Shown piece after piece: positions 12,655-25,574 of a stretch of 64,000 nucleotides of DNA. The stretch's first letter is position 1; each line of letters opens with the position of its first letter. Below the pieces are notes generated by a model, which did no database searches, was not told the origin of the DNA, and saw nothing but the letters and a program-made list of their open reading frames with translations. The position numbers and the translations under genes are program-made. The stretch is from Sphagnum magellanicum (taxonomy: Eukaryota; Streptophyta; Sphagnopsida; Sphagnales; Sphagnaceae). The stretch covers positions 26,295,223 to 26,359,222 of the forward strand of contig CM038907.1 of assembly GCA_021904315.1 (NCBI GenBank), in the 5' to 3' direction.

Positions 12655-13690
12655 AAAATGATGTTTGAAAATGCAAAACACAAACATCATGATGTGTTGT
12701 CAAATGGTTTCACAACCTATTTTTCATGAATGTCAAATTGTTGAATGTATTTTCATCCTCCACAAAACACAAGACTTGAATCAAAGTTATTTTAGCAAGC
12801 TTGTTGTACTCAGTCAACTTGTGTGCCAAAATGGAGGTTTGGTAATCTTCATCCACAACCTAGAAATTAGATTATAATTAGAACTTTCAACTATTATTGG
12901 CTCTGCATTATAAATCATGTTTAGTTGGAAAAATGAGGATTTCACATCAAAGCTACTATGAATCCAATAATGGGGGGGGGGGGGGGGGGGGGGGGGGACT
13001 ATAGCTTTGATCTTATTTGCTAAAAGTCACTTTGACTATTGCCAAGTGGACTAGAAAATGCAACATCAAAACTTTCCTTATTCAACTAGTATTGGGGATA
13101 AACCATTCCCATCGCATTCATGACCTCTTGATCTAAAAATTTATATTGTAACTTTAAAATCAAAGTTTGGGCTACCTTTATGCATGCACCTTTCACCTCA
13201 GATGCCACTATAATTGGGCAAACCCATCCTTGGGTGGTACCACTAAAAATGTCACACCCCAAAATTTTGAGACTCATTCAACTTTAAAATAACATAGGAC
13301 TCGTTTAAGAAATTTTTTTCATTTTAAATTTTATATCATTTAAGATTATCCAAATCATGTAAAATTTGAAACTTCAATTGACCTTTACAAATTTGACAAA
13401 CATGCACAAATTCAATAATGAACAAATCTTGACACTTAATCAAAATATGCACCACCTCCAACATGGGATTAAGGCAAGGCAAACCAAGAATGAATTCAAA
13501 GTCACCAAGCAAAACCAAGTTGTTTTGAACAACCTTGTTTTCATTCACTCCATGTGCATTTTCACAATGAAAGACTTATATTCTAACATAACACAAATTT
13601 CAAAGGGCTTAAAATGTTTATCCAACGTGTTTTCATGTTCCTGAGCATCTTACGACCTTTAGTAGCAAGTGTTTCTACAAGCTTGGAAAA
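12655..13690 (-). pseudogene. Eroded hAT-like transposase, C-terminal part
   Basis: Reading the minus strand, protein-like blocks appear in order but in different frames. A block containing GLPCLNPMLEVVHILI lies at about 13550-13336. FLDQEVMNAMGMVYPQY lies at about 13137-13087. KLTEYNKLAK followed by VEDENTFNNLTFMKNRL lies at about 12815-12710, then a stop and NHLTTHHDVCV. The last block matches the hAT dimerisation region (an EDERxF-type motif followed by a basic stretch). Stops, frame changes and a 26-nt poly-G insertion show that it is dead. The 5' half is too decayed to delimit; it may extend past 14 kb. Confidence 0.6.
12972..12997 (+). repeat. Poly-G tract of 26
   Basis: There are 26 consecutive G inside the hAT fossil. 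Matching C tracts occur at 33092-33119 (28) and 53799-53825 (27). They could form quadruplex or i-motif structures, or reflect assembly error in a homopolymer. Confidence 0.9.
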
Positions 13691-16600
13691 CTCAAGGTAT
13701 TTTCTAGGGCATGAACAAAAAACATATATAATGCTTGCAAGATTGTTTCAATGCAAGATACTAGAGGCAACATTGACAAAATAATGATGATGAATTTAGT
13801 TCAATGTGTCACATAATGCATTTGATGAAGGAAAAAGATGTATTTTCCTTTACTTGAACAATAATGCCTATGCAATAGCCTTGGAACACAAAATCACTTT
13901 CACACCCAAAACATACCCATTAAAAGGCAATTTATTCCTCAACTAGACCTTAGAACTTGACCAAGTTCTATAAAATAATGGCAATGATGTTCTCAACTAT
14001 AATACCCATCTCAACTCATTCAAGGGTTGGTAAAATTGGAATTGGAACCCAATTTTTCATCATTTAAAAATGCATGTTTATCCACCATTGATTGTTGATT
14101 ATCATCAACTCATCTGCACTCAAAGCAAAAAAGGTAGACTTTTGTAGAAAAAATTTAAAGTTTTTCAAGATGACTTCATGCATATGTTTTACCATTCTAC
14201 ACCTACTACTATTAATCTAATGTTCTCCTAAGGTTGTCATTCACATGTAGTAATACATACTTCCAAGGGATTTGAAATCTATCATTAATTGATTATGGTT
14301 CAACAAGTGAAAGATATTAGCAAATTGAATCAACTTTCTTTTCGAACTTGCATAAGCTCCAATTGAACCAAGGTAAGGAATAATGCATTACCTTTATCCA
14401 TCTAAATCCTTTCATTTTTATTATGGATTACATCTTTATATTGTGAAACCGCTTCAAATAACAACATCAAATGTGGTGACAACCAACATGTTTTTGAAGG
14501 GCATATAACTTAAGTAATATAAGCTTGTCTTTTCTTTCAAGTGTATAATAGATGACGCACTTCACCTATGACACCAAACCATCCAATCTTGACATAAGTT
14601 GAACCCAAGGAAATTCTACAACCTAAATGTCTTAGAAATTTTTTAACTTGTCATAAGACTTTATGGGTTTTTTGAAAGTTGGTTTGGTTAGATGGGAGTT
14701 ACAAGGTTGATATAGATCCAAAGATGCAAAAGAAGATGACCTAAAGTTGAATACACTAAAACAAACTTCAAATAGGATATGAAATGTTAGAACTTAACCT
14801 TGTGAAAACTAGTCTAAAGTTTAAGTCTAATGGCAAGATGGGAGCCATCGATCTTTATAACAAATGAAAAAAAAATCACTCTTACTCTTAAATAACAAAG
14901 AAAGCTTTAAAATGCAAAAGTGAACTAGTCCACATTGGTTGAAAATTGCAACTTGTAAATTAACAAAATGTGAAGAAACTTTGCCATGTCCGAAAGTTAC
15001 ATTGAATTACAATGGCATTATATGCAACATGGGACTCGGCCAACAAATTGAATTTTGGATCATGTAATTTGAAATGACATTCAAAGTTAAAGTTCAACAA
15101 CTTGCAAAGTTACAAGCCCATCACAACTGGTTGGTGGCCACCTTTCACATAATATGTTGCACATTACATATTGCATAACCAAGTCTTCATTTTAAAAATC
15201 ACAAAATAATGAAACACATAAAGCTTAAGCTAGCCAAAACAACCATGGTGCAAATACTTGAGTGCATAATTCACACTTATGTGTCTAATATTGTTTAGGA
15301 GTGTGTTATGTAAGCAAAAACAAAGATTGCATATTAGCTCTTTTGGTGAATCCAATTCTTGAAAATATGGGATAGGAAATGATTTCTTTCTTCACAAAAC
15401 ATTGTTTGTGATAATAACTTCCCATTCATTAATCAATGACAACACAACACATTTACTTTTACATTGCTACTAAGGTTTTCTTAATGGTAAAAATAAGCAA
15501 CACGAGATGTACTTAGGGAAACTATTTAACTACCATCTATAGGGTGAGGGGTGGGAGGGGAGGACATTTTTTCAAAAACTCAAACAACTTAAACCCCATT
15601 TCACTAGCCCTATTTCCTCATCAAAATTTAGTGAAAAAATGTTAGAGGAAAATGTTGATCAATAACACATACATATGTCATCTTGCAATAAATTGAGATT
15701 AGGAATAGGATAATGAGGTGAGTTTTTAAAAGCATGTTTTTATCCCAATTGGGTATAATGTGAGTAACTTCATGTTAAATAATTATTTAGCTGAATTTTT
15801 AAAATTTTGTGGTTAGATATTTTGCAAATAGGTTAATGTTAAACAATTTTTTCCATTGAAAACTACTTAACTTTGTGGGTGATTAATTTTGTGAAGAGTT
15901 TAACATTAAACAATTCTTTAGTTGAAAACATTTAACTTTCTGGTTGGGTTATTATCAATGTTGGTCTAATATATAGGTTTAAGCATGATATCAACAATGA
16001 CATTGACTACCATGTATATTTGTATAATATTAGATCATTTAATACATGTTTTGGTACTTATATATAACTAGGATCATATTTGCAAAAAATAACTAGAAAC
16101 CAAACCAATTGGGTCTTTAGGTTTGGAAAACAAAATTGACACTTGACTTGGGCATTTTGGTTGTTGGTATCAGTCTTTTTCTTTAGTAAAATGACTTTTT
16201 CAAATGTGAATTTTGAAAAATATGGCGGTTCTAATTAGGTTATGCATTCTATTTTATGGTGTTTTTTTCTAGCTTTCAATGTGACGATTGCCAATTATTT
16301 AGCACCAAACTTCATGATGAATCTCTATTATGTGTAAATTTATAAGCTCAACCTACAATTTCCATTTGCAATGTTTTATGTTTCATGTTTTCAATCTAAA
16401 TGTTGCAAGTTTTTGAGATTGTTGGAAACAAGATGCATCTTGTTATTATCATCATAATATTAGTTTAGTGCTTGGTTTCTTTGTTGTGGGTGTCTTTCAT
16501 GGCCATTGCTATAGTTTATGACATATGTTTTATATTCTTCCTTGTGGCAATAGTGCATTTGTCAAGTTGTGTAAAATGTGCATTATGTGTTTGTGGTGAG

Positions 16601-18000
16601 ATTGTTTATAACATGCATTTTGTCAAATCTTCATAATTTTATGGCATGATTTCACATCTTTGGCACTTTGTTTGCGATCTTTCTTAGGTTTCCATTTCTT
16701 ATGGACTTGATTATTCACTATAATGTGCATTATGAATAGATCAATGGGGAGACTACAAAACTTAACATCATCATAGTGACAAGCAAATCTATGTAACAAC
16801 TTACCATCACCATTGACGAAACACAAATTATGCAGTTGGTGAATAAAAAGGTTAATGTTGAATGGGAAACAACATGGAATGTTCAACTTGATAATTAAGT
16901 TGCAAAAAACTAGAGGTATTGACACCCAAGGTGAAAGCACAGTATGGTGACCCCCTTTGTGTTGTCACATCATATTGTTTTTTTAAGTGGTCATTTTTGA
17001 ACCTAAACCATGTCAAAACTATAAAAAAATTTCATAATGTTTTTGCATATTATGGTAAAGCATAACCCAAAAATAATAATAGGAAAAAAATGATCATTTT
17101 CTCTTTATATTATGGTGGCTTGGAATATATTTTCATTAAACAAATACATGTCATGGTGTATTAAAAAATGCAAATATATTCCAAAAATGATTGAAATGAT
17201 TTTTAACTTTCATGAAATTTATAGTAGTTATTTCACATGTCATTTCACATAATTTAAACCAAATTTGTGAACCATTTGAAAAAATTGATAATTTTCATGT
17301 CATAAATGGGTTTTTTTATAGTCCTAATCATAAGTATGTGGTAAATTGACATTTTCACAGACAATCATTTGCAAATGGAATGTGACAAGTGTTTTGAGGT
17401 GGGAATACTTTTACATTTTTAAAAATATATATTTATAATATTAATGAAATTAAATACTAAGGCAACTTGAAATGACAAAACAAGCATTATTATACTATGT
17501 ACATAGAAATATACCCATGGTTCCTTTCCTTTACATTATTAGAGTTTTTTTTCAAATATTGTTAGATAACATTAGTTTTATTATAAAAATCAAAAATTGA
17601 GAACCAAAACACCAAAATTTAAATTCAAAATTAAATGGACTACATTTTGTGGAATTTATAAAATATATATCTTTAGTAATGGATGAAAAAATGCCTCAAA
17701 GGAAGTCACTGTAGTGTGCTTTCACCCCCCACATGAATGCCCTTCACCTACTTTGGTTTTTTTCATCTTTAATAATCCTTCTGTTGTTGGCCATATTCAA
17801 ATTCCTTAAATCATGAAGTGCATCATATGGCACACCCCACAAGTCAAACATTTTAATACCAACACACATGATGAAATCTAGGAAATGTCTTTTTTTTAAT
17901 AATCCTTCCCATGGGATCACAAGCATGAAAAAACATGTTGTTAACAAGCATGATGTTGTTTTAAATTAACACAAAGCACCAAAAATTCAACAAATGATAT
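13691..18000. other. Intergenic AT-rich DNA with eroded coding remnants
   Basis: No intact gene. A minus-strand open block at 17947-17744 contains protein-like FDLWGVPYDALHDLRNLNM, and another at 16940-16623 is open for 105 codons. Neither family is recognised. The direction matches the 12.65-13.69 kb fossil, so they could be parts of the same or a neighbouring dead element. A ~66-bp repeat sits at about 15765-15960. Confidence 0.4.
15765..15960 (+). repeat. Three diverged ~66-bp units (family shared with 20.85 kb)
   Basis: Units near 15768, 15831 and 15898 share GTTAA(T)GTTAAACAATT, a GTTGAAAA-type block and TTAACTTTGTGGTTGGGT. Four further units of the same family lie at 20845-21110 in the same orientation. 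Confidence 0.65.
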
Positions 18001-18019
18001 TGGTAAAGGTTGACCAAAA

Positions 18020-19780
18020 GGGAAAAAGAAGAAAAAGTAATGGTTCCAAGCACAATTATTGAATTTTTTTTCCAATTAGGTTCTTTATAAGTCAAATGAC
18101 TCTATTCAACAAAGGATCATTGAAGGTTTGGTATTGTTGATTACTAAAAGGTGTATGCCACTATTTGTGATTGAAAACCCTTGGCTATGAAATTTTGTAA
18201 TGTGGGTGATGCAATAGAATCAAATTTCAATCGCACAAAAAAGTTGTTTAAACACACATCTCGATTATGTTTATTAAGGTGATGGTGCGGTATGTGTTCC
18301 CAACCATTGCATAATGTGCAACAACCATTGCTACATTTGATGTCTAAATGTCCAAAATTGGGTTTTATAACTTTACAATTGTCATCATTTTTATTGATGA
18401 TGAATGGGTGCCTTGCCATGTTACTGTAAAGTTGTGTAAGGCCCTTGACACTTTTGGAACAACATTAACTAGATAGGCGAAATATCTTTTGGTTGAACAT
18501 TGTTTCACAAAAAAGATCATAACATATGTCTAGGATGAGGGCACAAACTTGGACACCCTTGTTTTTGCATTGAAAAATGTTCTATTTTGTGCACCATTGA
18601 AAATTTTTGCACCTTTTAATTGCATATATTTTGGGCATGTAATGTTTAAAGCATGCCAATATGCCACTAATGATACTGATATTGGATATGGGAAGGAGGT
18701 AAGTGTGGTCAAAGTTCAAAGTGCCTTGTATAAAATAATAATTTGGATAAAGAAATTGAGGAAGGGGAGGCTTGAATGGGAACTTGCATGTGAGGTCAGC
18801 TTGAGGACATGGAAACTTAAATCACTTGTAAAAATTTGTTTTGCATCAAAGGTTGTTTTGTTTCAAGAAACCTTGGAGTACTATGCAACCATTAACATTT
18901 GCTACCATCAACAAACATCTAGACTACAAACTTGGGTACCATCAAAATTTATGTGGGCTATTGCCAAAGCAACATGACAAAAACCTTGGGCCCTATGGTG
19001 GAGTAGTGCATTTTGAACCAAACCAACGGGTATTCGTTGTTATCAAGTGCTTTGTTTGCTACTTTTTCAATTAGTAATAGATTGCAAAAGGAGTACCACA
19101 CTTGAATAACTATTACTCCACCTCTAACATGTGAAGAGTTTGAACTTAAATTAGAAATTTTGTATGCAAAAATGGGTCTTTAGGTCATCATAATGTTGGA
19201 ACTTTTTTTGTGTTTTGCTACATGTTTGAATGTTGTTGTTCCACATATGTGCACTCCAACTTGATCCTCAATTTAAAGTGTTTCAATGTGTCATGGAGTA
19301 TGTCAACACAAAAAAAAAAACAACATCAATTGTCAGAATATGACCAACAAGTGTTTTGGTTCCTCTTTTGATGAAAGCCTCAAAGCATTTAGACCCTAAG
19401 CTCATAGAAAAGCCTTTGCCTTTGACACCCAATTTTGATGACTCCTTATGGAAAGTTGTAATTTCTACCAAGAAATCTAATATTTCCTTGGTAAAAATTA
19501 AACTATCCTTGTATCATCAAATACTTGTGAATGATAATGATGTAAAATCACCATTGCAATGGTGGAACAATCATGAAAAAAAATTCCTACTATTGCATTT
19601 CTTGTTCAATAATTTTTGAGTATTTTAGGGTCCCAAATTGAAACATAACACATTTTTAACATTGCCAAAATATTGATCAATTTGTGATGGTGTCAATTGA
19701 GAGTGTAGAACTTGGACAAGCTTGTTATGATTTTGAAAAACTAATTGAGAAATGCAAGGATGTACTACCTTGGTATGAGA
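18020..19780 (+). pseudogene. Eroded hAT-type transposase
   Basis: The plus strand reads as an hAT-superfamily transposase interrupted by stops and frame changes. A block with FIDDEWVPCHVTVKLCKALD lies at about 18385-18445. A long open part (18549-18977) contains YFGHVMFKACQYATND and FASKVVLFQETLEYY. The C-terminal dimerisation-like segment LQWWNNHEKKF lies at about 19553-19585, with GPKLKHNTF beyond it (expected SQIE-ER region). In the family, the transposase cuts and rejoins DNA at short terminal inverted repeats. The upstream part (18020-18170) is lysine-rich, but no BED zinc finger is clear. Stops such as the TAG in FDV*MSK (Trp expected) indicate an old, inactive copy. Terminal repeats were not located. 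Confidence 0.7.
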
Positions 19781-19940
19781 GGGATGGAAGAGTTTTTCAT
19801 GACTAAAAAAAAATTGTTTGATGATTGCAAAAAAGAGCATGAAGAGGCCGGATACTTTGAAAATATTTTCCTATAATTTAGTGTGTGGGATTTTGGTTTT
19901 GACTTTGCAAGTTGCAATCAAATTTTGGCATTCCAATGTT

Positions 19941-20530
19941 GGTGATGCGTCTATTGTAGAACAAAGTTGCCCCCAATTTCCAACATTTTTCTTTTCAATT
20001 TGGTGTGACATTTGGCATTCAATGCATTTTTTTTTAATTGAGCTTTTGTAAGTGTTGGTGATGCAATCTATAGTGGAATAAAGTTGCTCCCAATTTATGA
20101 CTTTTTTTCTTTTGGCAATCTCTAGAGACATGTTATATTTCCATGGGTACTTTACTACTTGCATTTCAATGGGTACTTTATTATGGCTTCGGAGTTTGTG
20201 GTACATGCATTTTGTAGTAGAATAGAGGTGCCCCTTGTTGACAACATTATGTGTTTACAATGCATTTTTCAACATAGCATTGGTACTCCTAGCTTACAAC
20301 ATTTTATTTGATAATCTACTATTACCTTTGTGATTTTAGTGGGTATATGTATGAGTCCTTAAATGTTTGCGATCCATTCTATAGTAGAGCATAATTACTC
20401 CTAGTTTAGGGCATTTTGTTTTGGCGATTTGGCATTTGAACATGGGTACTCTCTATGTTGCTTATGTGTTGGTGAAACATTATGTAGTAGAATAGAATTG
20501 TGCTCGTAATTTATGATATCTCTAGATGAT
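19941..20530 (+). repeat. Diverged ~105-160-bp tandem array, five units
   Basis: Units begin near 19941, 20057, 20200, 20366 and 20470. Each carries a GGTGATGC..CTATAGTAGAATA..GTTGC(T/C)CCCAATTTA-like core. Spacing varies, so this looks like an old satellite or amplified transposon tail rather than an active array. Confidence 0.5.
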
Positions 20531-20844
20531 GAAGCCATGATATAATATGAAACACCTTAAACTCAAACTAGGATTTTAGAATAAATTGAAGATCTAATGG
20601 GTTTTGCATTGACATCAAGGTCCAATATAAATTTCAAGCGTTATTGAACTATTGAAGTGTATATTGATGTCATTGCACAACCATTTCATAAACCCAAAAT
20701 TATTTATACTAAAATGTTCTGAATGTTTTAAAAATATCACAATACCATTACCAATCTAGTATCAAAAGAAAGAAAGATCCAATACCATTACTAGAATGGT
20801 ATGTCCAAATTTCAATACCAAAACAACACTCATTATTATGAGTA

Positions 20845-21110
20845 GGGTAACGTCAAGCAACTCTTCAATTGAAAAATAATTAACTTTGTGGTTTGGGTAT
20901 TTTCCAAGTAGGTTAATGTTAAGCAATTTTTCAGTTGAAAAAATAGGTAACTTTGTGGTGGGGTAATTGTTGTGAGTACATCAAACTTTCAATGTGAAGC
21001 AAATTTTCAATTGAAAAATAGTTAACTTTTGTGGTTGGGTAAAAATGGTTAACTTTGTGTGCAAGGTTAGGTTAAGCAACAACAACTCTTTGGTTGAAGA
21101 ATAGTTGAGC
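20845..21110 (+). repeat. Four units of the ~66-77-bp GTTAACTTTGTGG family
   Basis: Units near 20845, 20910, 20987 and 21065 share GGTTAATGTTAAGCAATTTT, TTCAGTTGAAAAATA and GTTAACTTTGTGGTTGGGTA-type blocks. They are the same family and orientation as 15765-15960. The two arrays bracket the hAT fossil. Confidence 0.65.
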
Positions 21111-22214
21111 ATTGTCATGGGTGTGAGGAGGGTATGTGCATCTATTATACCCCTTGTTGCACTTATTTTCATGCTTTTGTTTTGGGTCATTGTCATCCTC
21201 CAATCCCATGTCCTTCATGTATATTAGTGTGAAAAAAAAAAAAAAAAACCAGACTTCTGCAATCAATGATAAAATCCGTGATACCTGAATGATTTTGGCA
21301 TAAATTAAATTATTTTTTTGTTTTGCCAAATTTTTGAAATTTTATTTATTATTTGTGCCAAATCTTTTTTTATATTATAAAATAAAGAATTTGAAAGATA
21401 TTTCTACTGTCAGGTTTGAATCGCAGACCTTAAAAAATTCAAGAACTTAAGATGGAGTTGATCTAGACACACTAGCCTATCCCATAAACCTTAAAATGAC
21501 TATGTTTGTTATTTATTATAACCATTATCTGCCGAGAATTTCATAATTAAAAAAACCAAATGCCAAAATTCAGATTAAAATTTTAATTAATTATTTGACA
21601 GTTTGTTGCCCGAATCTGATCAGGGAGTATGGTAATAAGAAGGTTCCTCCTATACTCTCGGATGAATCACAGCCGTCCGAATATAGATGAAAATCGAAGA
21701 TTCTACTGATTCTTAACCTTGGGTGAAGACCATTCAAATGAATCACATCCATCCAATTCGAATGATTTTTGTTTGTTGGGTAAGGACCTCTAAAGGGTAA
21801 ACATAGTTTGCGGTGATCCACTCTCCTCCTCCTCGAAAGGGGTTTAGGGTGGTGGCCCCACACAAGGTACAAATTGAGGGTCGGAAATTGGTCCCACACT
21901 CGGCTCTTTGCTTAGAGAACCAAGGGTGGTGTAATTCCTTATAACCCCCTTATGCCCTTCTCCAACACATGAGAAGCAATGATTTTTTTTTGGGACAAAT
22001 TGTGTGGTTTCTTGGACCAAATTTTTTTGGGACATGTAGGAGATTTTTCTAAACTGAAAATTTGACTAAATTTTCAATTTTTTTTCAAAAAACTCCCCAT
22101 ATTTTAATTACAATATTAAAATTTGCAATTATTATAAATAAAATTCAAATTATTAATAATAAATAATAATAATAATAACCCTGATGAGAAGAGAAATTCC
22201 AAGAATCTGTACTT

Positions 22215-23270
22215 GTGATATCTTTTGAATGTGCACAATTTTGTCAACATATCATTACACCCATCAACAACAACCTCCAATCTAAATGTGGATTCCTTCC
22301 TTTAGAGGTTGTGGGTAAGTTGTCCAAAACTAGTTGGTGGAACATGATTTTCTCTCACTTTGAAAATTGCAAGATTTCTAAAATTCAAAAACAAGGACAA
22401 ATAGCTTGTGTTGACAATTTCCAAACCTAACCAATCAAGTCTCACAAGGAACTTGAATGTGAGAGGCACACCCAATTGATGGAGGTAAGTTCAAAAAGGG
22501 TTTGAGAGAGGGAGGTTTTTGGTGCCTTGTGACACTTGGTTGCAATCACCAAAAATTAGCTGATCTCACTTTCAAGTCACATTATATATCGTTGATTCCA
22601 AAATTTCCTCTTCATCCATTTAGGTTTCCACTATGCAATGCAATGGCTTCGTGTTTCTAAAGGGCTTGTTTTCTTTTTTCTTTTCCTTCCTCCATTAGGC
22701 ATTGATTCGTTGGATTGGCATGCATTAGTCACTTGGTTACATTTTAAATCAAACCTACCAAGTTTTTCTAAAGTGAAACTTACACTTTTGAATGCAATGT
22801 GCCCAAAGTAACCAAGTCAAAAATACATGTCTTGTCTTAGTATGGTGGTGGTTGTTAAATTCATCCATGATTTCTGACTTTCCTAAGATGCAAGAAAATT
22901 ATTAACTTATGCCAAAAGTAGAAGTGAGTTTTGGGTCAACAAGATCTAGATTCATCATTGTGTTTGTTACATGGTTGATGTCATGTGTCCAAAAAGTGAA
23001 ACAAGTTCAACTCCAAAAGTTGATCTTCTCTTTAGGTGGAAACCTTGAAAGGTGATGACAATCAATTTCACAATAGAAGAGTAGATATTTTTGAAGCTCC
23101 AAGTGGCTCAATTAATAGCAAAATTAAATCTACAATTAACCACTTACCAAAAACCATCCCATTGAGTTGGAAATTTGCAAGTTGAAATTTACAAAGAAAA
23201 ATCACAAGTTGAACAAATACAATTTGAATTTTATATTTGCTAGTTAAAGCACATTTCATAATCAACTACA
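22215..23270 (+). pseudogene. Possible eroded ORF of unknown family
   Basis: Plus-strand reading gives protein-like runs separated by stops, for example the open block 22215-22430 and a run around 22910-23050 with MPKVEVSFGSTRSRF and VQKVKQVQLQKLIFSLGG. A later run is rich in Lys/Asn/Leu (coiled-coil-like). I cannot assign a family; the composition only hints at former coding DNA. Confidence 0.25.
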
Positions 23271-25162
23271 TACTTGAGAAATTGAAAAATAATTTTCATG
23301 CATCATGATCATGTTGTGATCCATTAAACCTCATTAGAAACAAAAGCTCTTATGTGGATAAGGTTCTTAAAGCTTTCATAAGTCTAAGATCTTTGATAAT
23401 CTATAACCATAATAAGGGTCTCTTTCCATTAGGCCATTATGAACACAACACATTGTGAAAAGTCATTAACACATGGCTTTGTTTCTTGTTGCATGGACAT
23501 GTGCTTTCCATTAAAGAGTTGCAACTATGTTGAAAATATGTGCTTAATCTATGTTAAGTACTTTGGAAAATTCCCATGAAAATAAAAACAAATGTCACTT
23601 TGTAATAAATTGCATTTTGTTTCACAACTTTTGCAACTCCAATATTTGGTCAATGTTTGACCAATGGAGATGTCAAGTGGTTGTGAACACAAATAACTAG
23701 AAAAAACTAATGGAAAGTTGTTATGATCACACCAACCCAATGGAAAGATGTTCTTAAGGCCATGTTCAAAGTTATGATGTGTAACCAAAATGGTGACCTT
23801 TCTTTTTACAATACATGTCCATTTTAAAAGTGGATTATGTAATGACACATGTCATTTTCAACCCTATTTCAATATTCAATATTAATTAATAAATTTAAGC
23901 TATTTAATTTGTCCAATATAATGTGAATATAATTTTGATATGTGCATCAATATAATGATGACATGTCACACCAAAACCTTAATTTAATCTTTTAAAAATT
24001 ATTGGTAAATGAAATGAAATTTGGACCATTGAAAGTTGGGTGGACAAGATTTTGTCACGTGCATCAAGTAGATGATGCCATGTGGCAATTTGAACCTAAT
24101 TTCATTATTCATTATTATTAATCAAGATGGAATTTAAAATCAATAAGATTTTCACACATGTTTAATAAACAATGGGCACGGCAAGGTCACATGTCAATTA
24201 TGCATTTGCTTGTGTAGGGCTAGGTTAATTAGGTAGGTTAAAAATAATCCAGTTTTGTGTTTGGGTTTAGTATTTAAGGTTGAGCCTCTTTCATTGGCTC
24301 ATCCCAAATTGCATTTGTGAACAAGACCAATGCACCTAGTTATATAGTGTGCACACTTGGAATGGAAGGCAAAAACTATGGGATAAAAAAATTAGTTGCA
24401 AATGCAAACAATGTAGTTATAACCTACATGCAAATATTACATGGAAACTATGCTATACCAACCTAGTTTACCTATTATATGTATTAATTATATTATAAGT
24501 AATAAACATTAATAGGAAATAATAATATAATATAATAAATCATATTTATTTAAAAATAAAATAATAATATATAATATAAAGTATTCAATATTAATGCTAA
24601 TATATTATTTATTAATAATTGATAATATTATAATAATATTACATAATTTAGGCTAATTAATGTAACCTATTAATGATAAATAAACTACCATAATTCATTA
24701 TATATATATATATACTTATTTATAATTATTTTTATGATAATAATAATTTATAATACTCATTATTGATGTGAAATCTAATCCTTATTAGGTAATTAATTAT
24801 ATTTTATTATTGGTACATAACCTATTAGAAATAAATATATTAATATAACTAATAACATTATAATAAAACTAGAATAATTGATTGAATAATCAATATATTA
24901 ATATTAAAATTTAATAATTTAATATTTTAATTAGTAAATTATAATACTAGTAATAATATGCATAATTATAATGAAAATTTCATAGATATGATGGGTTGTT
25001 ATGATTAATTGTATTATAATATATTATTAAACCTATGTTAATAGCTAGCTTAGTCTAGGGCATTTAGAGGTTAATGTAAAATATATACTAACCATAGGTA
25101 TTATAACATAATTTTAAAAATTATCAATATTTATAACAACTTAATTTAACCTAATTTGGTTT

Positions 25163-25287
25163 GACCATGTTTAATTTATCTTTGATTAGTTTAGCCATGT
25201 TAATTTATCCTTCTAATTAATTTAGCCATTATTAATTTAGCTTATTTGTTAGTTTAACCATCATTAATTTAACTTTCTAGTTAATTT
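25163..25287 (+). repeat. Four-copy 31-bp tandem repeat
   Basis: Units start at 25163, 25194, 25225 and 25256 with exact 31-base spacing, based on GCCATGTTAATTTATCCTTC-like sequence. They lie at the edge of the AT-rich block upstream of the RT fossil. Confidence 0.7.
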
Positions 25288-25574
25288 AATTAAGTTTGGT
25301 TTAGTTAACATGGGTTTAATATTAATATTAAAAGTATAACAATATTATACATAGCCTATGTAAATAGATTGAATATACAAAATGAAGTATGTATTAGTTT
25401 AAATTGTTATTTTTATGATGTGTTCATTTTGTACACCATTAGTTGCATGTTAATTGCACACATAATCGTACGGCCCAAAAATTATACGGTATCAATTTTG
25501 TAGTTACAAGCATAATTAATCTAGCTGCATAGTGATTAGTTGTAAATGACATGATTTTTTTTAGTGTTTTAGGT

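Larger units (their letters stand above)
19781..25560. other. Intergenic AT-rich DNA with diverged tandem arrays
   Basis: It contains the arrays at 19.94-20.53 kb and 20.85-21.11 kb, and a slightly GC-richer block at about 21.6-21.95 kb with CCGTCCGAAT and a short GGGTTTAGGG. An eroded plus-strand open region spans about 22.2-23.3 kb, and the very AT-rich TAAT/ATTA stretch 24.48-25.3 kb includes four 31-bp units. No intact gene is seen. Confidence 0.5.
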
